A stretch of DNA of 5,365 nt from Candidatus Poseidoniaceae archaeon. GTDB taxonomy: Archaea; Thermoplasmatota; Poseidoniia; Poseidoniales; Poseidoniaceae. This document shows, one piece after another, positions 1-5,244 of this stretch (positions are counted from its first letter, which is position 1; each line of letters opens with the position of its first letter). The notes beneath the pieces are model-generated. The model was given only the letters and a program-made list of their open reading frames with translations, was not told the origin of the DNA and did not search any database. Made by a program: the position numbers and the translations under genes. Where the stretch lies: contig DUHU01000125.1 of the NCBI GenBank assembly GCA_013330765.1, forward strand, positions 962 to 6,326. The letters run 5' to 3'.

Positions 1-83
1 GGCCTCCTGCCACATCAAGATGCCCCTTTCTGAGCGGCTCACTCGGTCGTCATCTTCATTCGGGTCGCCCGTGTGCGTGGCGC
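1..83. other. Left edge and upstream region of the protease gene
   Basis: This short stretch holds no confident gene. In frame 1 the first ten codons are open and end at a TGA at 31-33, so it could carry the last residues of an upstream + strand gene, but ten codons are too few to judge. No strong A/T-rich promoter box stands out. The best candidate is the weak CTTCATT at 54-60, about 25 bases before the ATG at 84, which would suit an archaeal leaderless transcript. No Shine-Dalgarno-like sequence precedes the ATG. Confidence 0.25.
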
Positions 84-2204
84 ATGGGTGCACCACGTAT
101 CTTGGCCGTCGCCCTCGTCGCCCTCTTGATGGCACCCCTGAGTGGATGCCTTGCACCCGTCCCTGGTGCGGTCATCGAAGGCAGTCCCGGACAACTCTTG
201 CCCGAAGGACAGACGCTGATCCTTCCGACCGTCGCACCAGGTCCGTTCTCCTTGGACGAAGCTCCGTGGTGGGAGCGCACCACGCTTGACCTCGATCGCA
301 ACGGCATCCACGACGCCTTGGACGACGCCAACGGGATGGTTTGGGTGGGCCTCTCGTACGGCGTTGCCGTCAGCGACACGCACACAGCAGCCCTCGAAGC
401 CATGGGATTGCAGGTCGAACTTGTGATTCCTGCGGTTGATGCGGTCTTGCTTGGTGAAGTTCAGGCAAACCTTGTGCCCCTCTTGAGGGCCCTCGACGAC
501 GTGGTGATGGTCGAAGCCTACGGAGAACTGGTCCTGTGGGGCGACGTGCAAACGCCAGCGGTCAAAGCCAGTTCCTCTGAGGTCTACCCTGAAGGTGCCT
601 GGGACCTCGGCGTCAGCGGCGAAGGCATCGTCATCGCCATGGTCGACACAGGTGTGGACAACGAGCATCCCGGACTGAACGAGAAGTTCGTAGCGGGGTA
701 CGATGCGGTGTGTTTCTTGCACAGTGCTGTTCACCAATGTGCTCTCGCCGGAGGTCGGGCCGAAGACGGCTCCTTTGACCCCGACGACGGGCATCAACAC
801 GGCACGGCCTGCATGGGCATGGCCGCCGCCACAGGGAAGATGGCCGACGGCACCGCCTCAAACTTCACCGGTTCTGCCCCTGACGCAGCGTTGGTGGACG
901 TACGCATCGGAACGGACGTGGGCGCGGGTCCTTTCGAAAACTACCTCATCCCTCAGGAGTTCTATGAATCCGCCATGAACGGGCTTCAGTGGATCATCGA
1001 TCACAAAGACGACGCATGGGCCGGCGCCGACGAATCTGAGCACGGCATCGACATCATCTCCCTCTCTTGGGGCATCACCAGCCACGAGGGTGGAGGTTCC
1101 GACGGCGAAGACATGCACAGCCGCATCCTCAACGAAGCCATGGAAGCCGGCGTGGTGGTCAGCGTTGCAGCAGGAAACGATGGGCCGGACAACGACGGTC
1201 TTTCCGGAATGGGATCCTCGTCGCTGTCCATCACCGTTGGCGCAACCGACGACAAGGACACCGTCGACCGCGAGGACGACACCGTGGCGGGGTATTCCTC
1301 TCGGGGTCCACGTCGCGACAACGGCGACGGCAATCCGTTGAACGAACTGAAGCCAGAGGTGACGGCTCCGGGCACCAACATCGTCCAAGCGGAAGGTTGC
1401 GTGACCAGCGCGGGGTGCCACAACGACGTGCCCGGGCAAGATGCCGCCGACAACGGATACACGAACCGAGGATCTGGGACGTCGTATGCCACACCTTCCG
1501 TTTCGGGAATCATCGCCTTGATGATGGAAGCAAATCCCGACCTTTCGCCCTTGGAAATCAAAGAGATCTTGAAATTCACCGCAGAGCGGCGTGGTGAGCC
1601 TTCTGCACCGGACGTGGATCCCTTTTGGAACCGAGATTTCGGTTGGGGCATGGTCGATGCACGCGCCGCGGTGGAAATGTCCCTGATGTTGCTTGAACAG
1701 GGTACCACTGGAGGCATCGACGTCAGCGCACAGGCCCACCTCACCAACGTCACGACCGCGTCAAACGTGGTCACGCTCACCGGAGAAGCATGGGCCCAAG
1801 GAGCGCCCCTTCTGGCCGTAGAATACCGTGTCAACGGAGGCGAGTGGCGCTCGGCCAGCTTTGATGCCGACCTGGCCGCGCTTGGTCCGCTCGAGCGTTT
1901 GGCGTGGACCGTCGCGCTTGACGCCACGGCCTTTGGTCCCGGCGAGCACCAAGTCGAAGTTCGAGCGATCACCGAGGACGGTGTCTCGTTGAGCAACCTC
2001 GCCACCTTCAACGGCGCGACCTCGGGCGACGGCATGGGTGGGAGCGCTTCTCCAATGGCCTTCGTGGTGGTGCTGCTTGCCTTGGCGCTCACGGTGGCGG
2101 TCCTGATCCAAAGCCGAACCGAATCCCCGGTTCGCTTGACGGAGGAAGACGATCCCAAAACGTACGGTGCGGGTATCGCGTCCAGCGAAAAGGGCTCAGG
2201 CTAG
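84..2204 (+). CDS. S8 family (subtilisin-like) serine protease, lipoprotein with C-terminal membrane anchor
   Basis: This 706-residue extracytoplasmic endopeptidase should cleave proteins outside the cell while tethered to the membrane. Residues 1-22 are a lipoprotein signal with lipobox L19-S20-G21-C22, which fixes the start at the ATG at 84; no other usable in-frame start lies upstream in the window. Residues 69-80 carry a DxDxNGxxD calcium-loop-like motif. Residues about 86-150 look like an inhibitor I9-type prodomain. The catalytic domain (about 165-535) has the full S8 set: D188 in VDTG, H239 in HGT, oxyanion N365 in AAGND, and S467 in GTSYATP. Cysteine pairs C210/C219 and C439/C445 sit in loops and could form disulfides. 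Residues about 550-642 resemble an Ig-like beta domain. A glycine/serine linker leads to a transmembrane helix (about 658-675) and a 30-residue charged tail. The family call is firm; substrate and precise anchoring are inferred. Confidence 0.95.
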   Translation: MGAPRILAVALVALLMAPLSGCLAPVPGAVIEGSPGQLLPEGQTLILPTVAPGPFSLDEAPWWERTTLDLDRNGIHDALDDANGMVWVGLSYGVAVSDTHTAALEAMGLQVELVIPAVDAVLLGEVQANLVPLLRALDDVVMVEAYGELVLWGDVQTPAVKASSSEVYPEGAWDLGVSGEGIVIAMVDTGVDNEHPGLNEKFVAGYDAVCFLHSAVHQCALAGGRAEDGSFDPDDGHQHGTACMGMAAATGKMADGTASNFTGSAPDAALVDVRIGTDVGAGPFENYLIPQEFYESAMNGLQWIIDHKDDAWAGADESEHGIDIISLSWGITSHEGGGSDGEDMHSRILNEAMEAGVVVSVAAGNDGPDNDGLSGMGSSSLSITVGATDDKDTVDREDDTVAGYSSRGPRRDNGDGNPLNELKPEVTAPGTNIVQAEGCVTSAGCHNDVPGQDAADNGYTNRGSGTSYATPSVSGIIALMMEANPDLSPLEIKEILKFTAERRGEPSAPDVDPFWNRDFGWGMVDARAAVEMSLMLLEQGTTGGIDVSAQAHLTNVTTASNVVTLTGEAWAQGAPLLAVEYRVNGGEWRSASFDADLAALGPLERLAWTVALDATAFGPGEHQVEVRAITEDGVSLSNLATFNGATSGDGMGGSASPMAFVVVLLALALTVAVLIQSRTESPVRLTEEDDPKTYGAGIASSEKGSG

Positions 2205-2240
2205 GCGTTCGGACCCCCCCACGTCTTGAAAAGCGAACAC

Positions 2241-2244
2241 GGAG
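2241..2244 (+). promoter_or_regulatory. Possible ribosome binding site of the aminotransferase gene
   Basis: GGAG lies 10 bases before the ATG at 2255, inside the 50-base gap after the protease gene. It supports 2255 as the start, although the spacing is slightly long. The same gap contains TTGAAAAG (2226-2233), the only A/T-leaning stretch in it, which could be a weak TATA-like element. The gap also has a run of seven C at 2214-2220. Whether the gene has its own promoter or is read through from the protease gene cannot be decided here. Confidence 0.35.
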
Positions 2245-2254
2245 TGGATGACGC

Positions 2255-3400
2255 ATGCGGACATACGCTGCACGGGCCCGGGCGATTCAGCCCACAGGGG
2301 TGCGGAAGATGTTCGATTTGGCCGGTGAAGACACCATCTCATTCGGCCTCGGAGAACCAGATTTTCAACCACCTCCTGTGGCCATCGAGGCCTTTCACAA
2401 GGCCATGCTTGACGGGCGCAACAAGTACACCACCACCGCCGGCCTTCCAGCGTTGCGTGACGCCATCGCGAAGGGATGGGAGGCGTACGCTCCTGGCATG
2501 AATGCAGACAACGTCTGTATCACCATGTCAGGGACCAACGCGCTGATGAACCTCTTCCTCACTTTGCTTGACCCCGGCAAGAAGGTGCTGCTCCCGGAAC
2601 CGTACTTCCCCCTTTACGGCCCCGATGCGACCTTGGTGGGGGGAAGCCCCACGTACTATCCATGTCGCTTTGAGCACGAATTTGTCCCGCAGGTGGATGA
2701 ACTCGAGGCCTTGGTGGACGAGGACACGACGGCCATTCTCTACAATTTCCCGTCCAACCCCACTGGAGGCACCATCAATGCCGAACAACGGGATGCGCTT
2801 CTTGAGTTCGCTCGGAAGCACGACCTATGGATCATCAGCGACGAGGTGTACGATCGCATCATCTTCGAAGGGGAGCACGTGTCTTTCTTGGGCGCCGGAT
2901 ATGATCGCGTCTTTGTAGTGAATTCCTTTTCCAAGACCTTTGCCATGACCGGCTGGCGCATCGGATACGTGATCGCCGAAAACGTCGAACACATGCGTCA
3001 GGTCACCAAAATCCAGTACTATCTCACGGCTTGTCCAAACGACGCCATGCAATACGCTGTCTTGGCTGCCATCGAAAACGCCCCGGATTATCCGGACGTG
3101 CTCTCAAAGGAGTTCCAGTCACGCTCCGAGTTGATCGCCGACCGACTGAACGCCATGCCAGGCGTCCAATGCCATCGTCCGAAGGGGTCAATCTACGTCT
3201 TTCCAAGGGTCGAGGTGCCGGGCATGACCAGCGAAGCCTTGGCCCTCGAGGTCCTCAAAGACGGCGTGCTTTGTTCTCCTGGAACGGCTTTCGGACCCAG
3301 CGGCGAGGGGCATCTTCGCTTCGCGTACACCATCGGCCGAGAAGACATCGCTCGTGGCATGGACCTGTTCGAAGGCACCCTGCGACGACTCCGTGGGTGA
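2255..3400 (+). CDS. Pyridoxal-phosphate-dependent class I/II aminotransferase (aspartate aminotransferase-like)
   Basis: This 381-residue cytosolic enzyme should move an amino group between an amino acid and a 2-oxo acid using pyridoxal phosphate (PLP). Its length and motif order match fold-type I aminotransferases of the Aminotran_1_2 family. Visible motifs are GLGEPDF at 31-37 (substrate-carboxylate region), Y117 in the EPYFPLY segment near the cofactor, N168 in NFPSNPTGG, D196 and Y199 in SDEVYD (cofactor ring contacts), the Schiff-base lysine K227 in SFSKTFAMTGWR, R235 (phosphate contact), and R355 in HLRFAY (the usual alpha-carboxylate-binding arginine). No key residue is missing. The overall pattern fits the archaeal/bacterial subgroup that includes aspartate and broad-specificity aromatic or alanine aminotransferases, so substrate preference cannot be set from motifs. 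The ATG at 2255 is preceded by GGAG. It may feed amino acids freed by the neighbouring protease into central metabolism, but that is inference. Confidence 0.95.
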   Translation: MRTYAARARAIQPTGVRKMFDLAGEDTISFGLGEPDFQPPPVAIEAFHKAMLDGRNKYTTTAGLPALRDAIAKGWEAYAPGMNADNVCITMSGTNALMNLFLTLLDPGKKVLLPEPYFPLYGPDATLVGGSPTYYPCRFEHEFVPQVDELEALVDEDTTAILYNFPSNPTGGTINAEQRDALLEFARKHDLWIISDEVYDRIIFEGEHVSFLGAGYDRVFVVNSFSKTFAMTGWRIGYVIAENVEHMRQVTKIQYYLTACPNDAMQYAVLAAIENAPDYPDVLSKEFQSRSELIADRLNAMPGVQCHRPKGSIYVFPRVEVPGMTSEALALEVLKDGVLCSPGTAFGPSGEGHLRFAYTIGREDIARGMDLFEGTLRRLRG

Positions 3401-3577
3401 TGCGTGGTGTCGCTTCTCGGCGTCGTGTTTCGACTCCTCCTCGGGCTGCTGCTCGGCCATCTTCTCCCTCGTTTACCCATGCTCATCCTTTGCCGAACCA
3501 AAGGCTTCAATCTCCGCTTTTCACCTCACCCAGCTCCTCTTCGGCTTGAACCACACCTGACCGCGCGTGTTCTTCTC
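3401..3577. other. 177-base interval without a confident gene; open on both strands
   Basis: No tRNA, strong terminator or clear promoter is visible. Several readings are open. On the + strand the frame of the next gene stays open back to GTG codons at 3404 and 3407, just after the aminotransferase stop; it would add 58 residues with a leucine-rich hydrophobic stretch. An ATG at 3400-3402 overlaps the aminotransferase stop (TGATG) and opens 49 basic, serine/proline-rich codons ending at 3549. On the - strand an ATG at 3460 opens a Glu/Gln/Lys-rich reading that runs back into the aminotransferase gene. The hydrophobic + reading and the charged - reading are complements of each other (CTC/GAG, CTG/CAG), so at most one is likely real. 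I favour untranslated spacer or an N-terminal extension of the next gene. Confidence 0.4.
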
Positions 3578-3994
3578 ATGCGCCGCCTGTGGTGGGGGGT
3601 CCTTCCGCTCACGCTCATTCCGCTCTTGTTTGGTGCCGCCAGCTTGCAGAGCGGGAATGGTGCCTTCGGTTTCGGGCTTTGGGCGGGTGCCGGCTGGACC
3701 GCGATTCAACGCTTGGTGGCTCTCACGGACGCTCAGGCCGTCCCCGTGAGCGTGAACACAGCCCACCGGCTTCAGGCCGTGATGGACGCCTGCGAGAGCG
3801 ATTCTGCCTGCTGTGCCCTCCCTGATCCGGTGTGGGAAGTGATGAGCGTTCGTTGTGCGGCGTGCCGGAACGTGCTGGATCCCATGCCCCGGCCGGATTT
3901 GGGACGTCCACGCACGGAACGCTTGCCAATGGCGATGCTGAGGCTCTGGATGGCGGACGGCCACGCTCTTGGCCCTTCGGAGCAGCAACCCTAG
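3578..3994 (+). CDS. Small membrane protein with cysteine-rich C-terminal domain, function unknown
   Basis: I do not recognise this 138-residue protein. Residues 1-24 (MRRLWW then a leucine-rich stretch) form a first membrane helix with positive residues on the inner side. Residues about 28-48, rich in Gly, Ala, Phe and Trp, may form a second helix. The rest (about 50-138) is soluble and holds five cysteines: C72, C78, C79, and the pair C93/C96 in RCAACRN. Two CxnC-like groups 14-21 residues apart could bind a metal such as zinc, although the first group (C-x5-CC) is not a standard zinc-ribbon knuckle. The CxxC is not followed by His, so it is not a c-type haem site. The start is uncertain: the ATG at 3578 has no Shine-Dalgarno sequence but places the helix at the N terminus, whereas a GTG at 3404, preceded by GGGTGA, would give 196 residues. 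The next gene begins 70 bases downstream, so the two may be co-transcribed. Confidence 0.6.
   Translation: MRRLWWGVLPLTLIPLLFGAASLQSGNGAFGFGLWAGAGWTAIQRLVALTDAQAVPVSVNTAHRLQAVMDACESDSACCALPDPVWEVMSVRCAACRNVLDPMPRPDLGRPRTERLPMAMLRLWMADGHALGPSEQQP
3722..3750 (+). repeat. Inverted repeat (possible hairpin) inside the small membrane protein gene
   Basis: CTCACGG at 3722-3728 is perfectly complementary to CCGTGAG at 3744-3750, leaving a 15-base loop. An alternative pairing, CTCACGGAC with GTCC(CC)GTGAG, extends to nine pairs with a two-base bulge. It lies within codons for residues about 49-58 of the small membrane protein and is not followed by a T run, so it is not a typical terminator. In GC-rich coding DNA such a stem can arise by chance. 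Confidence 0.4.
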
Positions 3995-4054
3995 GTCCAA
4001 GGTCGGGCTCGCAGCGGTCTCGAAACGGACCAACCTCATAGCCTGTCCAAGGTC
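3995..4054 (+). repeat. Direct repeat GTCCAAGGTC, two copies 50 bases apart
   Basis: The ten-base word GTCCAAGGTC occurs at 3995-4004, immediately after the TAG of the small membrane protein gene, and again at 4045-4054, just before the ribosome binding site of the next gene. The start-to-start distance is exactly 50 bases, close to five helical turns, so both copies would face the same side of the DNA. The two copies bracket most of the intergenic gap. They could be regulator sites or a small duplication; the sequence alone does not decide. Confidence 0.55.
4041..4051 (+). repeat. Left arm of 11-base inverted repeat flanking the six-helix membrane protein gene
   Basis: GCCTGTCCAAG here is the exact reverse complement of CTTGGACAGGC at 5186-5196, three bases after the stop of the downstream gene. 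The arms thus lie in the gaps on either side of that gene, about 1.1 kb apart. This arm overlaps the second copy of the GTCCAAGGTC direct repeat. No transposase or target duplication accompanies it, so it is not a recognisable mobile element. Confidence 0.5.
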
Positions 4055-4059
4055 AGGAG
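4055..4059 (+). promoter_or_regulatory. Ribosome binding site that sets the start of the six-helix membrane protein
   Basis: AGGAG sits five bases before the ATG at 4065. It favours this start over an in-frame ATG at 3969, which would overlap the preceding gene and add 32 polar residues without membrane character. It is the clearest Shine-Dalgarno-like sequence in the window. Confidence 0.65.
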
Positions 4060-4064
4060 AACCG

Positions 4065-5183
4065 ATGCAGCCACGGCGGGCTCCCCTGCTGCCACGGCTT
4101 TGGCTCAGTTTCATCCTCCTTTTGCAGGTCTTCGCAACACCTTTTGTCGCGTTCAGCCTGACCTACTTGCTTCAGTTTGAATGGAACGATGCGCAAGCGT
4201 CGCTCCAATTTCGCTTTGACATGATGCCGTGGATCACCGCCGCCTCGTTGAGTTACGGGATGCTGGCGTTCTTGCTCGCGGCCGTGTTTGGAGGTTGGCG
4301 CCCCTTGCCGGTGGTCGAACGTGGAGGATGGGCGGCCGCCCTCGGATTCTCTCGGTCACCACGCCAAGCGGATTTGATTCGAAATGCAAGGCATGACTAC
4401 GCCCAATCCAGCCACGGGCGTCTGGCCCTCCTCACCCACGATCGAATCCAACAAGGTCACCCCATCACCGTCACGCACGGCGGTTTGATCCTCCTTGCCG
4501 TGCCCTTCCAGACCGTGCTGGTGGTGCTTCCCATCGCGCTCATCGTGGCGATGCCGGAAGGGTTGGTGCACGAAGACCGGCATCTGGTGATGGCCTTCCT
4601 GCTCTACGTGCTCGCGTTGCTCTTCACGTTCCGCATCTATCACCTGTTTGCCGCTCGACTCGTTGGCGCGGCGGCCACCATGCGGCGTTTCCTCATCACG
4701 GTCACCCGTCTGTCCAACCTTGCCCCCATCTTCGTGCTGTGGCTCCTTGGCCGCCTGGCGAGCACCATTGTTCTGGCTTGGTTCGGCAGCGATGTGGATT
4801 TGACGATGAACCTTGAACAAGCGGTTTTCAGCACCCTGCTCGGTGACGCGGTTGTTCCGGACAGTTCCTTCCTCGACCTGATGACGGCCCTCGCGGTGAT
4901 CCCCTTGTCGGTGCACGCCACCCTTGCGTGTTTGGAAGGTGGCGGCCTGACCGTGCCTCGATGGTTGAGGCCGTCTGAGGAGCGTGAAGAGCACGCGCAA
5001 GAAGTGGCTGCTCAACGCCGGCAGGACCGATTCCAAGCCATCGTTGAAGCCGTTCAACCCCGCGTTCCGCTGCCGCTCAACCTCGACATGGGAAGGGCCG
5101 CCCCTTCCGAGCCAACGGAAGACCAGTCCGACGGCAACGAAGCGGATGCATCGGGCTCCTTTTCCGTCCGAGGCCTCGGTTGA
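4065..5183 (+). CDS. Polytopic membrane protein with about six helices and an acidic cytoplasmic tail, function unknown
   Basis: This 372-residue integral membrane protein is not one I can name. Predicted helices by eye are about 10-37, 54-77, 138-163, 173-198, 217-240 and 269-291. The loop at 78-137 and the loop at 199-214 are rich in Arg and His, while 38-53, 164-172 and 241-268 carry more acidic residues; by the positive-inside rule both ends face the cytoplasm. The tail (292-372) starts with a charged, probably helical stretch (about 303-330, rich in Glu, Gln and Arg), followed by an acidic, Ser/Asp-rich disordered end. The stretch from about 197 to 240 (Gly, then an Arg-rich turn, then a Pro-containing helix) is loosely like Yip1-type membrane proteins, but this is only a resemblance. 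The start at 4065 is supported by AGGAG upstream. It may be co-transcribed with the preceding small membrane protein. Confidence 0.8.
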   Translation: MQPRRAPLLPRLWLSFILLLQVFATPFVAFSLTYLLQFEWNDAQASLQFRFDMMPWITAASLSYGMLAFLLAAVFGGWRPLPVVERGGWAAALGFSRSPRQADLIRNARHDYAQSSHGRLALLTHDRIQQGHPITVTHGGLILLAVPFQTVLVVLPIALIVAMPEGLVHEDRHLVMAFLLYVLALLFTFRIYHLFAARLVGAAATMRRFLITVTRLSNLAPIFVLWLLGRLASTIVLAWFGSDVDLTMNLEQAVFSTLLGDAVVPDSSFLDLMTALAVIPLSVHATLACLEGGGLTVPRWLRPSEEREEHAQEVAAQRRQDRFQAIVEAVQPRVPLPLNLDMGRAAPSEPTEDQSDGNEADASGSFSVRGLG

Positions 5184-5185
5184 GT

Positions 5186-5196
5186 CTTGGACAGGC
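5186..5196 (+). repeat. Right arm of 11-base inverted repeat after the six-helix membrane protein gene
   Basis: CTTGGACAGGC is the reverse complement of 4041-4051. It lies just after the stop codon and about 50 bases before the start of the next gene, hence also upstream of that gene's candidate promoter. A perfect 12-base palindrome, CCGAGGCCTCGG (5168-5179), overlaps the last codons of the preceding gene only a few bases away. Neither is followed by a T run, so this is not a clear terminator. Confidence 0.45.
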
Positions 5197-5206
5197 CACG
5201 GCGACC

Positions 5207-5215
5207 TTCATATGC
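5207..5215 (+). promoter_or_regulatory. Candidate TATA-like promoter element of the last gene
   Basis: TTCATATGC is the most A/T-rich part of the gap 5184-5244. Its centre lies about 34 bases before the ATG at 5245, so an archaeal transcription start about 25 bases downstream would give a leader of less than ten bases. GCGAC at 5201-5205 and GTCGC at 5225-5229 form an inverted repeat around it. No Shine-Dalgarno sequence precedes the ATG, which agrees with a leaderless or short-leader transcript. Confidence 0.35.
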
Positions 5216-5244
5216 CCGTCCTGTGTCGCTTAACCGTGACTTCC

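Noticed and set aside
39..800. Long - strand open frame of 253 codons opposite the protease gene
   Set aside because: It lies opposite a protein with signal peptide, ordered S8 motifs and catalytic Asp and His; the antisense frame shows no domain or signal and is a typical GC-rich shadow.
1001..2158. Long - strand open frame of 385 codons opposite the second half of the protease gene
   Set aside because: Its product is Ser/Pro/Arg-rich without recognisable motifs, while the + strand encodes the catalytic Ser motif and the membrane anchor.
2214..2220. Run of seven C after the protease gene, considered as a frameshift or terminator
   Set aside because: It lies ten bases after the stop codon, affects no reading frame, and archaeal terminators use T runs; at most it is a point where sequencing length errors are likely.
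3188..3460. - strand open frame beginning with a Glu/Gln-rich peptide
   Set aside because: The first 20 codons look gene-like, but most of it lies antisense to the conserved C-terminal part of the aminotransferase, and its charged start is the complement of a leucine-rich + strand reading.
3541..3570. GGTTCAAGCC on the - strand, resembling a tRNA T-loop
   Set aside because: The flanking bases cannot form the five-pair T-stem, and no acceptor or anticodon arm can be drawn.
3969..4064. Upstream ATG extension of the six-helix membrane protein
   Set aside because: It overlaps the preceding gene and adds a polar segment, whereas the ATG at 4065 has AGGAG at ideal spacing.
3521..4114. - strand open frame of 197 codons opposite the small membrane protein gene
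   Set aside because: The product is Arg/His/Pro-rich with no hydrophobic or domain pattern; the + strand reading has membrane helices and a cysteine cluster. I keep some doubt because the + strand protein is itself unassigned.
4356..5057. - strand open frame of 233 codons opposite the six-helix membrane protein gene
   Set aside because: It is the charged complement of the hydrophobic helices, rich in His, Gln and Glu, and lacks a ribosome binding site; the + strand gene has AGGAG and consistent membrane topology.
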